Shown in pieces: positions 52,561 to 61,458 of a DNA stretch of 64,000 nt (the stretch's first letter is position 1; the number at the start of each line of letters is the position of its first letter). Made by a program: the position numbers and the translations under genes. Source of the DNA: Yinghuangia seranimata (lineage in GTDB: Bacteria; Actinomycetota; Actinomycetes; Streptomycetales; Streptomycetaceae); contig NZ_JASAOI010000029.1 of assembly GCF_029953285.1 (NCBI RefSeq), positions 62,001 through 126,000 of the forward strand, written 5' to 3'. The notes beneath the pieces were generated by a model. It was not told where the DNA came from. It was given only the letters and a program-made list of their open reading frames with translations, and searched no databases.

Positions 52561-54042
52561 TTAGCGGGAGGCGCCCACCGGGTCCGGGGTCGGCTCGGGG
52601 GTGGGGGCCGTGGGTGCGAGGCGGGAGTGGTTGCGGCTGTAGGCGACGTAGACGACCAGGGCCAGGGCCAGCCAGGCCGCGAACATCACGTAGGTCTCCA
52701 GGGGGAGGCCGTAGATCAGGTAGGCGCAGAAGGCCACCGACAGGAGGGGGACGACCGGGTAGCCCGGGACCTTGAAGGTTCGGGGCAGGCTCGGGGCGGT
52801 GCGGCGGAGGATGAGGACGCCGATCGAGACGACGGAGAAGGCGACGAGGGTGCCCATGCTGGTGAGGTCGGCCAGTTTGTCGAGGGGTACCAGGGCGGCC
52901 AGGATCGCCACGAAGACGCTGACGACGACCGTGTTGCGGACCGGGGTGCGGGTGCGCGGGCTCAGGCGGGCGAAGGTGCTCGGGAGCATGCCGTCGCGGC
53001 CCATCGCGTACAGGATGCGGGTCTGGCCGAAGAGCACGACCAGGGTGATGCTGAAGATCGATATGACGGCGCCGGCGGCGAGGACGGTCGCGGGCCAGTC
53101 GGCACCGGTGATGTTGTGGAGGATCGCGGCGAGGCCCGCTTCCTGGCCCTCGAACTCGGTCCACGGCTGCGCGCCGACGCCGACGAGGGCGACCAGCACG
53201 TACACGACGGTCACGACGGCCAGCGAGCACACGATCGCGATCGGCAGGGTGCGGCGGGGGTTGCGGACCTCTTCGCCCGCGGTGGACACGGCGTCGATGC
53301 CGATGAACGAGAAGAAGATCGTCGAGGCGGCGGTGCCGATGCCCGCGATGCCGAACGGCGCGAAGTCGCGCAGGTTGTCGGACGAGAACCCGCTCACGCC
53401 GACCACCAGGAACAGCGCGAGGACGGCGAGTTTGACGACGACCATGATGGCGTTCAGGCGCGCCGATTCGCGGGTGCCGCGCACGAGCAGCAGGCAGCAC
53501 ATCACGACGAGGACGACGCCGGGCAGGTTCAGCACGCCGCCGTCGGCCGGGGACGCGGAGACGGCCTGCGGCAGGTGGACGCCGAACACGCGCTCGGTGA
53601 ACTCGTTCAGGTATTCGCCCCAGCTGACCGCGATCGCGGCGCCGGACACCGCGTACTCGAGCAGCAGGCACCAGCCGACCGCGTAGGCGGTGAACTCGCC
53701 GAGGGTCGCGTACGCGTACGAGTACGACGAGCCGGACACCGGCAGCGCGCCCGCCAGTTCGGCGTAGCAGAGGGCGGTGAAGGCCGCCGTGATCGCCGCG
53801 ATGACGAACGAGACGATGACCGCCGGCCCGGCCTCGGGCACCGCCGAGTTGAGGGCGAAGAAGATGCCGGTGCCGATGGTCGCGCCGACGCCGACCATGG
53901 TGAGCTGGAAGGCCCCCATGGTGCGCCGCAGGCCGCCGGCCGCGTCGCCGCCGGCCGCGTCGTTGTGGGCTTGTTCCGCCGCGAAGGCTTCGATCGGCTT
54001 TCTGCGCAGGAGTTGTTCCCGGAGCGTGACGCGCGAGCTCAA
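52561..54042 (-). CDS. APC-superfamily amino-acid permease
   Basis: A 493-residue transporter with 12 predicted TM helices. The N-terminus (SSRVTLREQLLRRKPIEAF) and the first TM with GVGATIGTGIFFALNSAVPEAGPA are the substrate-binding G-x-G-x-x-x-G region of the CAT subgroup; later TMs include SFIGIDAVSTAGEEVRNPRRTLP. It should exchange or import cationic or neutral amino acids. TTG at 54042, with GAAGGG upstream, is preferred to a start 135 bases earlier. It is divergent from a Lrp-type regulator, and a decarboxylase gene follows that regulator. Confidence 0.9.
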   Translation of the reverse strand: MSSRVTLREQLLRRKPIEAFAAEQAHNDAAGGDAAGGLRRTMGAFQLTMVGVGATIGTGIFFALNSAVPEAGPAVIVSFVIAAITAAFTALCYAELAGALPVSGSSYSYAYATLGEFTAYAVGWCLLLEYAVSGAAIAVSWGEYLNEFTERVFGVHLPQAVSASPADGGVLNLPGVVLVVMCCLLLVRGTRESARLNAIMVVVKLAVLALFLVVGVSGFSSDNLRDFAPFGIAGIGTAASTIFFSFIGIDAVSTAGEEVRNPRRTLPIAIVCSLAVVTVVYVLVALVGVGAQPWTEFEGQEAGLAAILHNITGADWPATVLAAGAVISIFSITLVVLFGQTRILYAMGRDGMLPSTFARLSPRTRTPVRNTVVVSVFVAILAALVPLDKLADLTSMGTLVAFSVVSIGVLILRRTAPSLPRTFKVPGYPVVPLLSVAFCAYLIYGLPLETYVMFAAWLALALVVYVAYSRNHSRLAPTAPTPEPTPDPVGASR

Positions 54043-54437
54043 TGTCGGCCCTTCGGGCAGGTGGGGCAGCCGACGGCCGACCACGGTGCCCGGGGTGCGC
54101 CGTCCGGCGCTCCGAACGATGGGATGGGTGTGGGCCACCTGCCGCAGCGGCGAGGCCCGGGTGGAGACATTAGGCACCCAACGCGTCGCGTGAACCGCCT
54201 ATGCGTGTCGTCATACGCTGGAATTGTTGCGTATGTGATCAGATCACAGCGATTCATTGTGTTTCTCACTCGTTGTCGATCGCTCAGAGCTCAGCGTTGT
54301 CGCTCTCGTGACCGCGTGTTGAGCTCCGCGAGCGCACGGTGGGATACCGTCGCCGTGCCACGCAGCACACACGCACAACACCCGCACCACACCCGCACCG
54401 CCCCTCACGCTCCCGAACCCCGCGAGGACTCCGCCCC
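54043..54437. promoter_or_regulatory. Permease/Lrp divergent region with dyad sites
   Basis: 395 bases without a gene. Two nested dyads are clear: CATACGC-N10-GCGTATG at 54212-54235 and TGTGATC-A-GATCACA at 54234-54248, the second a perfect 15-base palindrome. Both lie about 170-220 bases from each start. They are good candidate sites for the divergent Lrp/AsnC regulator, or in the second case for a CRP-like factor. The remaining sequence shows no further gene. Confidence 0.5.
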
Positions 54438-54893
54438 ATGGCCATCGACGCGCTGGACAGCGGCATCATCGCCGCGCTGATCGACGACGCGCGCGCGACG
54501 TACGCCGAGATCGGCGCGAAGGTCGGCCTGTCCGCGCCGGCCGTCAAGCGCCGCGTCGACCGGCTGTTGGAGACCGGGGTGATCACGGGGTTCTCGGCGG
54601 CCGTGGAGCCGTCCGCGCTGGGGTGGACCACCGAGGCGTTCGTCGAGCTGTACTGCCGGGGCCGCACGTCGCCGGACGACATCGCCCGCGCGCTGGCGAA
54701 GCACCCCGAGGTCGTCTCGGCGAGCACGGTGACCGGCGACGCGGACGCGGTGATCCACCTGCTCGCCTCCGACGTGCAACAGTTCGAGAAGGTCCTGGAA
54801 CGGATCGGCGCCGAGCCGTTCGTGGTGCGTACGAAGAGCTCCGTGGTGCTGTCCCGCCTGGTCAGGCGCACGGGCTCGGGCGCCGGGGACTGA
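54438..54893 (+). CDS. Lrp/AsnC-family regulator
   Basis: A 151-residue regulator. The N-terminal HTH (LIDDARATYAEIGAKVGLSAPAVKRRVDRLLETGVITGFSA) and the C-terminal RAM effector domain with VSASTVTGDADAVIHLLASDVQQFEKVLERI are typical. Such proteins bind amino acids. It is divergent from an amino-acid permease and precedes a decarboxylase, both plausible targets. The ATG follows the pattern of the family start (MAIDALDSGIIAALIDDARATYAE). Confidence 0.93.
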   Translation: MAIDALDSGIIAALIDDARATYAEIGAKVGLSAPAVKRRVDRLLETGVITGFSAAVEPSALGWTTEAFVELYCRGRTSPDDIARALAKHPEVVSASTVTGDADAVIHLLASDVQQFEKVLERIGAEPFVVRTKSSVVLSRLVRRTGSGAGD

Positions 54894-55117
54894 GCCGGAC
54901 CGGGCCGGGCCGGGCCCCGCGACCGTCGGCGACCCCGTGCCACCCCGCGGCGCGAGCAATGGATCACCCGGCAAGCCTCGAAGCGCGCAACAGATCGCGC
55001 ATGACGTGCAAGATCGACGGGTTGGCCGGGGCCCCGGTCCTCTTTAGGGTTCTGGGAGCCGGTGAGAACGCCCGGCGATCCCGTACGTCCCTCCGCGAGA
55101 ACGTCGAGAACCCGCGC

Positions 55118-56506
55118 ATGCCCGAAACGCACCCGTCCGCCCTGCCCATGCACACGTACGACCCGGAGCTCGCCGATCTGGTCTTCGCGTACATGCGCGA
55201 CCGGCTGCAGCTGGACCCGGTGCCGCTCGACCACCCGGGAGTGAAGGACAAGCTGGACCGCACGCTCGACGGGCTGCTCGGCGCGGAGGGCAACAACCCG
55301 GCCGACGTCATGGCGCTGTACGCGGACCACCTCGCGCCCGCGGTCATCTCGTGCGACAGCCCGCGCTTCCTCTCCTTCATCCCGGCCGCGCCGACCAAGG
55401 CCGCACTGCTGTTCGACATGGTGGTGTCCTGCGCGTCGCTCCAGGGCATCTCGTGGCTGGAGGCGGCCGGCGCGGTCGCCGCCGAGAACCAGGTGCTGCG
55501 GCTGCTCGCCGACTTCGCGGGGCTGCCGGAGACCGCGGGCGGCTGCTTCGTCAGCGGCGGCTCGGCGGGCAACCTGTCCGCGCTGGTCGTGGCGCGCGAC
55601 ACCGGCAGCCGCCGCAGGCTCGCCGAGGGGTACGCCCCGACCGGCCCGTGGCGCATCGCGGTCAGCGACCAGGCGCACTCCTCGATCGGCAACACGCTGC
55701 GGATCATGGGCGTGGACGCGCTCGTCGTCCCGACCGCCGACCACCGCTTCACCGGCGATGCGCTGCGCGCCGCGCTGGCCGCCGACCCCGACCCGCGCTC
55801 GGTCGTCGGCGTCGTGGCCACCGCCGGGACGACCAACGCGGGCATAGTCGACGACCTCGCCGGCGTCGGCGAGGTCGCCCGCGAGTACGACCTGTGGTTC
55901 CACGTGGACGGCGCCTACGGCGGCGCGGGCCTGTTCGCGCCGAGCGTGCGCGCGAAGTACGACGGCATCGAGCTGGCGGACTCGTTCGTGGTGGACCCGC
56001 ACAAGTGGCTGTTCGCGCCGTTCGACTGCGCGGCGCTGATCTACCGTCAGCCGCAGCTCGCCCGCGGGGTGCACACGCAGGACGCGTCGTACCTCGACGT
56101 CCTGCACACGGACGCCCCGGAGGAGTGGAACCCGACCGACTACGCGTACCACCTCACCCGCCGCGCCCGCGGCCTGCCGCTGTGGTTCTCCCTCGCGGTG
56201 CACGGCACGGACGCCTACCGCGACGCCATCGAGGCCGCCCTCACCCTGGCGCGCGAGACGGCGCAGCTGATCCGCGAGACCCCTCACCTCGAACTGATCC
56301 GCGACCCCGAGCTGTCCGCGGTCATTTTCCGCCGCAAGGGCTGGACGGCGCAGGACTACAACACGTGGTCCCAGCGGCTGCTGGCGGGCCAGATCGGATT
56401 CGTCACCCCCACCGGCTGGGAGGGCGAGACCGTCGCCCGGTTCGCCTTCCTGCACCCGGGCACGACGATGGACATGGTCCGCGAGATGCTCGCCACGATG
56501 GCCTGA
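55118..56506 (+). CDS. PLP-dependent amino-acid decarboxylase (group II, AADC/DABA type)
   Basis: A 462-residue fold-type I decarboxylase. FVSGGSAGNLSAL binds the cofactor phosphate, HVDGAYGGAG supplies the pyridine-facing aspartate, and DPHKWLFAPFDC contains the Schiff-base lysine K296. It matches aromatic-L-amino-acid/diaminobutyrate decarboxylases. The substrate is likely an amino acid brought in by the neighbouring permease, giving an amine. ATG at 55118 is preferred over earlier frame codons that lie in the intergenic region. It follows the Lrp gene by 224 bases and is followed by a hairpin at 56532-56562. Confidence 0.92.
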   Translation: MPETHPSALPMHTYDPELADLVFAYMRDRLQLDPVPLDHPGVKDKLDRTLDGLLGAEGNNPADVMALYADHLAPAVISCDSPRFLSFIPAAPTKAALLFDMVVSCASLQGISWLEAAGAVAAENQVLRLLADFAGLPETAGGCFVSGGSAGNLSALVVARDTGSRRRLAEGYAPTGPWRIAVSDQAHSSIGNTLRIMGVDALVVPTADHRFTGDALRAALAADPDPRSVVGVVATAGTTNAGIVDDLAGVGEVAREYDLWFHVDGAYGGAGLFAPSVRAKYDGIELADSFVVDPHKWLFAPFDCAALIYRQPQLARGVHTQDASYLDVLHTDAPEEWNPTDYAYHLTRRARGLPLWFSLAVHGTDAYRDAIEAALTLARETAQLIRETPHLELIRDPELSAVIFRRKGWTAQDYNTWSQRLLAGQIGFVTPTGWEGETVARFAFLHPGTTMDMVREMLATMA

Positions 56507-56531
56507 CGCCCCGTCAGCGACGCTGTCCCCG

Positions 56532-56562
56532 AAGGCCCCTGCGCACCGGCGCGGGGGCCTTT
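56532..56562 (+). terminator. Terminator hairpin behind the decarboxylase
   Basis: A 13-base-pair stem (56532-56544 with 56550-56562) with one T-G wobble, closing a short ACCG-containing loop and followed by TTCGCG. It is 26 bases after the decarboxylase stop and clear of the next start. Confidence 0.75.
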
Positions 56563-56679
56563 CGCGTACCTGGCGCCCGTCCGCAGCGGCGAAGCCTCTC
56601 CCGGAGGCCAAGGCGCCGGGCGAGACTTGAGGTAACGCACGGTTTCCGTATGGGGCCCGGGTCCGTACGATGCGGGATC

Positions 56680-57504
56680 ATGACGGGGGTCAGCGACGGA
56701 AACAAGAACCGGGGCACCATCGTGCTGGTGGTGTCGGCAGTGGTGTTCGCGGTGGCGGTGCTGCCGAACGTGCTTGAGGACAAGGACGATCGGCGGACCC
56801 CGGCCGCCCTCGCGGGCGCGTCCGGCAATCAGCCGACGGGGCGGGCGCCGACTGGCCCCGTGCCAAAGGGCGGGCTGCCGACCGGGCTGTTCCCGACGGA
56901 CTTCCCCACCGACGTCGCGACGGCGCCGCAGCGCACTTCGGCCGGGGGCGGCACGGTCGCGCCCGCTCCTCGGCCCACGGCCGCCGCGACGACCCGGAAC
57001 GCCCGCGAGGAAGCGTTCGCGTCGGTCGCGAGCAACGGCACCTGCCTGAACACGTGGCAGACCGGTGTCCAGACCGGTCACGTCTGGAGCAAGGACCCGC
57101 CGCCGGCGGTGGCGTGCGGCTCGGACTCGGCGTTCGTCAGGGTCATCGGCGTCAACGTCACCAACTGTCCGGAGACCGACCCCGGCGTCGCCGCATGGCG
57201 CGCGGAGGGCTACGAACTGTGCCTGGAAAGGCAGTTCCGACAAGGGCAGTGCTTCCTCGTGAAGCGCGACGGCGGTACGCAGGACTCACCTGCGTACTCC
57301 GCCAACCTCTTCACCTGGGTCGACTGCGACGCCGCCCGGATCCCCTCGGAGTACGACTCCATCCTGGCCATCACCGGCGTGTACCGGGCACCCGCCACAG
57401 TGCAGCCAGGTGTCTGCTCCCGGGTCGCGGGAGACCGCACGCGGTACTGGTACTGGGTCAGCCGCGACACCACCCTGGTCTGCGCGACGTACCCGAACCG
57501 CTGA
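56680..57504 (+). CDS. Membrane-anchored extracytoplasmic protein, Cys-rich C-terminal domain
   Basis: A 274-residue protein with one N-terminal TM helix (residues 12-31, GTIVLVVSAVVFAVAVLPNV), a Pro/Thr/Gly-rich stalk to about 115, and a C-terminal domain with seven cysteines (C122, C146, C163, C181, C191, C216, C246, plus C268) that could form disulphides outside. The segment CVRVIGV and repeated W/Y residues suggest a compact beta fold. ATG at 56680 has weak upstream GGGAT. I do not recognise the domain; the LppU-type secreted family is one possibility. It is convergent with the next gene. Confidence 0.75.
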   Translation: MTGVSDGNKNRGTIVLVVSAVVFAVAVLPNVLEDKDDRRTPAALAGASGNQPTGRAPTGPVPKGGLPTGLFPTDFPTDVATAPQRTSAGGGTVAPAPRPTAAATTRNAREEAFASVASNGTCLNTWQTGVQTGHVWSKDPPPAVACGSDSAFVRVIGVNVTNCPETDPGVAAWRAEGYELCLERQFRQGQCFLVKRDGGTQDSPAYSANLFTWVDCDAARIPSEYDSILAITGVYRAPATVQPGVCSRVAGDRTRYWYWVSRDTTLVCATYPNR

Positions 57505-57506
57505 AC

Positions 57507-58046
57507 TCACTTGCGGGTGCTGCCGAACACCACCGTGAGCCCGACGAACAGCGCCAGCCAGAAGAGTCCCCCCGACGCCACGTAGTACGCGCCGGTCACC
57601 GCCGCGAGCCCGCAGTACCCTGCGCAGACGCGCGACAGGACGATCTGGAACTGCGCCGGGCCATCCTTGTTGAGGCGCACGACGAGCGCGAAGGCCACCG
57701 CGGCCCACAGGGCGGCGCGCGGCTGCCCGAACGAAACCGAGTCGTACAGGTCTGACGCCTTCCGGTACCAGTCCTTCTCGGAGAGCTCCGCCGTCGTCTT
57801 GAGCATCGAGCGAAGCAGGGCGTCCTCGTACGAGCTGAGGTTCTTTGGGTGGCTGACCCTCGAACGCCAGTACTCCGAGACCATGAGCACTGCCAGCCCC
57901 AAGCCCTGAAGGAACGCGGCGAACCTGTCGCCGGCGCCCAAGCGCGGGGTGTCGGCCGTGCCGCCCGGGCTCGCTCCCGCCGCCCCGCCTGCGTGCGGTT
58001 GTTGCCGTGGCGTGTTGCCGTCCTGTGTTCCCCCGTTGGCTGCCAT
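57507..58046 (-). CDS. Small membrane protein of unknown function
   Basis: A 179-residue protein. The N-terminal 40 residues are Gly/Ala/Pro-rich. A first hydrophobic segment is at about 43-56 (AAFLQGLGLAVLMV), then a charged helical part (SYEDALLRSMLKTTAELSEKDWYRKASDLYD), then two or three TMs at about 110-125, 137-156 and 160-175. ATG at 58046 begins the coding-like part; the long frame upstream is GC-biased noise. It has no recognised domain. It is convergent with the anchored protein. Confidence 0.65.
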   Translation of the reverse strand: MAANGGTQDGNTPRQQPHAGGAAGASPGGTADTPRLGAGDRFAAFLQGLGLAVLMVSEYWRSRVSHPKNLSSYEDALLRSMLKTTAELSEKDWYRKASDLYDSVSFGQPRAALWAAVAFALVVRLNKDGPAQFQIVLSRVCAGYCGLAAVTGAYYVASGGLFWLALFVGLTVVFGSTRK

Positions 58047-58329
58047 GTGCCGCAGCGTAGCGAGGAGTTCGGTACGACCGAGGGTGCGCCCCGCCCCCGC
58101 CGCAATTCCGGCGCCGGTGTCCGACCCGGGCGTCCTGGCGGACTGTTCTGCCGTGCGCTTGCGGACACCGCACCGAAACACACCCTTGTCGCCACCGGCA
58201 TGCGTCGATATGTTAATTGAGAATCTCTCCAGCGAGCGTCCTTGAGATGTGCTCGCCACGCCTGATTCAGCGCGCGAACCACCCCTAGATCGAGGCACTT
58301 CCCGGCCTACCTGGAGGGTTGGTAAGTAA

Positions 58330-59541
58330 ATGGAAAATCTCAGTAGAAGGCGTGCCCTGAAGCTCGGCGCCGCGCTCGGGCTCGCCGCCGTGGCACTCGA
58401 CGCCCCCAAGGCCTGGTCGTGGTCGTCCTCGGGGTCGCTCGCCGGGACCGACACGGTCACCGACCCGTTCGCGGTGTGGGACCCCGTTCCGGACGAGGTG
58501 GCCGCCCGGATCCTGGCGGACGGCGCGACGGCGTCGGTCAACAGCGCGTGGAAGACGTGGGTCAACAACGGCGACCCGCTGCCGGCCGGCATGCCGGACT
58601 ACCTCAAGTCCTACCTGCAGCAGGTCAACCAGCTGCCCTCGTGGGCCGATCCGGCGCTGCTCGCCGCGTCCGAGAAGCTGTACAAGCGGCTGAGCATGTA
58701 CCTGTTCCTGTCGCTCAGCCTGGGCAGCGGGATCCTGAGCACCGTGATCCCGCGTGAGGCCCGCGCGGTCTACTGGTCCGCGGGCGGCGCCGACATGAAG
58801 GCCCGCGCGGCCAAGACCTTCACCTTCGGCTACGACCTGGCCGCCGCCAACACCTGGACCCCCGCAGGCCACTTCGTGGTGACCGCGAACAAGACGCGCC
58901 TGGTGCACTCCACCGTGCGGAACCTGCTGCCGACCTCGACGCACTTCCAGTCGGGCTCCGACCAGCCCAAGCCCATCAGCAACGGCGACATCCTGCGCAC
59001 GTTCCACTCCACCGCGACGTTCACCCACCTGAACATGGCCAAGTGGCACATCTCCCTGTCCAACGCGGAGCAGGCGGCGGACCTGCACGCGTGGCAGGTC
59101 GCGCTGCATCTGCTCGGCGTGCAGAGGCAGTTCATCCCCGCGAGCTGGTCCGACGCGGTGGCTCAGGCGGAGCAGATGCTGTGGCCCGACCTCGGGCCCA
59201 CGACCGAAGGCACCAGCCTGGCCAAGACGCTGCTCGGGTACATCGAACAGCCCACGCTGGGCCTGGACACCGGGTTCGTCAGCGAGATGGTCCGCTACCT
59301 GATCGGCGACACGTACTGCAACTGGCTCGGCCTGCCGCACGATTACTTCTCGCGGGGCGTCATCGAGGTCGGATGGCCGCTCTACGTCGCGTTCCGCGAA
59401 GGGACTTCGTGGTTCATGCCCGCGAACTACTACCTGTTCGACCAGTTCGTCCGCGGCGTCGCGATGCTCTTCCTCAACAACGGCACCTCGGCGACGCAGA
59501 CCCCGGTCACGCTGCCGTCGGCGAACCGGCCCGGCGCCTGA
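58330..59541 (+). CDS. Tat-secreted Lcp/MpaB-type heme oxygenase (DUF2236)
   Basis: A 403-residue exported protein. The twin-arginine signal SRRRALKLGAALGLAA (residues 5-20) is followed by a mature domain of the MpaB/DUF2236 family, which includes latex-clearing protein (Lcp), a b-type cytochrome that cleaves poly(cis-1,4-isoprene). The Lcp-like segments KARAAKTFTFGYDL, a histidine in TRLVHSTVRNLL, and FTHLNMAKWHISLSNAEQ are present. Rubber cleavage cannot be claimed from sequence alone; terpenoid or polyketide oxidation by MpaB relatives is the alternative. The length matches Streptomyces Lcp (about 400). A double TetR regulator gene follows in the opposite direction. Confidence 0.82.
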   Translation: MENLSRRRALKLGAALGLAAVALDAPKAWSWSSSGSLAGTDTVTDPFAVWDPVPDEVAARILADGATASVNSAWKTWVNNGDPLPAGMPDYLKSYLQQVNQLPSWADPALLAASEKLYKRLSMYLFLSLSLGSGILSTVIPREARAVYWSAGGADMKARAAKTFTFGYDLAAANTWTPAGHFVVTANKTRLVHSTVRNLLPTSTHFQSGSDQPKPISNGDILRTFHSTATFTHLNMAKWHISLSNAEQAADLHAWQVALHLLGVQRQFIPASWSDAVAQAEQMLWPDLGPTTEGTSLAKTLLGYIEQPTLGLDTGFVSEMVRYLIGDTYCNWLGLPHDYFSRGVIEVGWPLYVAFREGTSWFMPANYYLFDQFVRGVAMLFLNNGTSATQTPVTLPSANRPGA

Positions 59542-59554
59542 ACCGCCGGGCCCC

Positions 59555-59603
59555 GGGCGGCGCCCCGCGGCACGGCCGCCGATCCGCCCGCGGGGCGTCG
59601 CCC
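59555..59603. terminator. Bidirectional terminator between oxygenase and regulator
   Basis: A 16-base-pair stem (59555-59570 with 59588-59603) with one G-T pair and a 17-base loop, in the 66-base gap between convergent genes. Confidence 0.65.
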
Positions 59604-59607
59604 GCGC

Positions 59608-60825
59608 CTACACACCCAACGCGCCCACGACCAGTGCGGTGACCGCCGCCCGGTTCTCCGGGGAGTCCCGCCACCGCAGCAGGCGGCCGACCTCGACCAC
59701 CACGCCGAACCCCGCGTGGATCAGGAGCCGGGCCTGGCGGGGGTCGAGCTCGGGACGGGCCGACCGCAGCTGCTGTTCCCAGACCGCGATGTGCTCGCGC
59801 TGCGCCAGGATCACGGGTTGCCGTACGTCGTCCGGCAGTCCGCGGACCTCGCCCTCGGCGACGCTGGTCAGGGCGGTGTGCTCGAAGCTGTAGGCCACGT
59901 ACGTCGCCGCCAGCGTCGCCACGGCCGCGTGCGCTTCGGACACGCCGTGCAGGTTCTGGTTGACGGCCTGGGAGAGCAGGTCCGCCGCCTGCAGGCACGC
60001 CGCCACGAGGATGTCCACCTTGCCCGGGTAGGAGCGGTAGAGCGCGGAGGTGGCCAGGCCCACCGCCTCCCCGATCTGCCCGTTGGTGACGTTGGCGAAC
60101 CCGTCCCGGGCGAACAGCGGGACCGCGGCCGCCAGGATCTCCGCGCGTCGGGTGCGCGGCACCGGCTGAACCGGCAGTTCGACGAGCCGCGCGCTTCCGA
60201 CGGTGGCCTCGGGGTCGGTGCGGGCCGCGCACAGGGCGGACTCCAGGAGCATGTCCTCGAGCCGGCGCTGGGCGATCGACGTGTGGTGCATCGTGACCGA
60301 CCCGATCACCCCCAGCGCGGCCACGGCCCGCATCTGCCGGTTCCGTTCGCCGTGTTCGACGTGTTCGACGTGTTCGCCGTGTTCGCGCTGTTCGTCGTGC
60401 GGCAGGTCCTCGCGCCGCACCGCCTCGGCCACCCGGCCGACGACCAGCCCGAACTTCGCCCACAGGAGCCGGCGGTCGTCGCGGGCCAGGTACCTCGACT
60501 CCCAGCGGTACACGCCGCCGGAGGCCCGGTGCGCCACGGTGCGCCGGGTCAGGGCGGCGAGGACGTCGGGCAGGCCGGCGTCGGCCGGGACCGCGTCGAG
60601 CGCGGCGACGAGACCGTCCGCCAGGCCGTTCGCACACTCGGCGAACAGCGTGTACTTGTTGGGGAAGTGCCGGTACAGCGCCGCGGCGGTGATGCCGACG
60701 CCTGCGGCGATCTCCTCCATGGACGCCGCGTGGTACCCGCGTTCGCTGAACACCCGGCCGGCCGCTTCGACGATGAGCTGCTTGCGGTTGCGCGGACGCG
60801 TGGCCGCAGTCGGCTCGGCGGTCAC
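59608..60825 (-). CDS. Double TetR-domain regulator
   Basis: A 405-residue regulator that contains two complete TetR units. The first HTH is at about 12-58 (LIVEAAGRVFSERGYHAASMEEIAAGVGITAAALYRHFPNKY), the second at about 225-270 (EILAAAVPLFARDGFANVTNGQIGEAVGLATSALYRSYPGKV), each followed by a helical ligand domain. Tandem TetR proteins such as Mce3R bind long asymmetric operators. GTG at 60825 gives a normal TetR lead-in; an alternative GTG at 60879 would add 18 residues including a TTA leucine codon. A linker in the middle has six 9-base units (60345-60398) coding EHG/EHV repeats. It is convergent with the oxygenase, its likely target. Confidence 0.9.
   Translation of the reverse strand: MTAEPTAATRPRNRKQLIVEAAGRVFSERGYHAASMEEIAAGVGITAAALYRHFPNKYTLFAECANGLADGLVAALDAVPADAGLPDVLAALTRRTVAHRASGGVYRWESRYLARDDRRLLWAKFGLVVGRVAEAVRREDLPHDEQREHGEHVEHVEHGERNRQMRAVAALGVIGSVTMHHTSIAQRRLEDMLLESALCAARTDPEATVGSARLVELPVQPVPRTRRAEILAAAVPLFARDGFANVTNGQIGEAVGLATSALYRSYPGKVDILVAACLQAADLLSQAVNQNLHGVSEAHAAVATLAATYVAYSFEHTALTSVAEGEVRGLPDDVRQPVILAQREHIAVWEQQLRSARPELDPRQARLLIHAGFGVVVEVGRLLRWRDSPENRAAVTALVVGALGV
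60345..60398 (-). repeat. Six 9-base units inside the TetR gene, encoding a charged EHV/EHG linker
   Basis: Units of the form GTTCGNCGT (plus strand) occur consecutively, coding Glu-His-Val or Glu-His-Gly in the ligand domain region of the first TetR unit. The near-identical copies suggest recent slippage expansion. The run may give a histidine-rich, possibly metal-binding, flexible loop. Confidence 0.85.
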
Positions 60826-61212
60826 CGACAGACCCGGGCGGACGCGAGCGCGGACACGGCCATGGGGTAAGTGAATCACAACGGACCTGCCGATCCCGGA
60901 CCCGCAGGTGCCACGACGGGCTGCTGCCTGAGGCCGCTCGCCGCCGCAGTAGGGCGCGGGGCTGAACCGTCCCGACCGCGCGCCTCGGGACCGATCAGGC
61001 GCCCGCGCCCGCTCTTCCGCCTGCAGTCATCAGCTCCCCGAAGTGCCCGTCTCCTCGGCCCGCTTCAGGTCCTCGACGTAGTCGGCGACCCCGGGTGTGA
61101 CGTCGGTGGTTATGGGGTAGCCGCGGCACGCCGGGCGGCCGTCTTCGGCTGTTCGCTTCCGCGAGGAGGGCACAAGCACGGCACCCGCCCGTTCCCGAGG
61201 ACGAGAGGCGCC
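60826..61212. promoter_or_regulatory. Divergent region between TetR regulator and small membrane protein
   Basis: 387 bases. GGTAAGTGAAT at 60866-60876 is nearly the same as GGTAAGTAAAT at 58321-58331 in front of the oxygenase gene, which may mark a shared regulator site. No open frame in the remainder looks like a gene; the GC-skewed frame from 60871 is continuous with the small gene at 61213 but lacks coding character upstream of it. Confidence 0.35.
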
Positions 61213-61458
61213 ATGAACGACCCGTCTCCGAGCGACCCGGAGCGCGAGAGACAGAGCGACGAGGGCTTCGAGGACCCGCTGTGGCCGTACTCCGACCACC
61301 CCGCCGAGGACCTCCGGAACACGGCCGGCGGCGGCTTGCGCCCTCATCACCGCGTGCTGCCCTTCCCCTCCGCCGTCGCACGGGTGCTGGCGGCTGTGAC
61401 CGCGGTGGTCCTCCTTGCGGCAGTGCTCATGAGCGCGCTCTGGTGGGTCCTGCGCTGA
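61213..61458 (+). CDS. Small C-terminally anchored membrane protein
   Basis: An 81-residue protein. The first 50 residues are charged and soluble (acidic, with EDPLWPYSDHPAEDLRN), and residues 56-77 form one TM helix (VARVLAAVTAVVLLAAVLMSAL) ending WWVLR. CGAGAGG lies four bases before ATG. After the TGA at 61456 the same frame continues for 23 codons with strong third-position GC and then a second TGA at 61528, so the stop may be premature in this strain or read through. The conserved partner or function is unknown. Confidence 0.7.
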   Translation: MNDPSPSDPERERQSDEGFEDPLWPYSDHPAEDLRNTAGGGLRPHHRVLPFPSAVARVLAAVTAVVLLAAVLMSALWWVLR

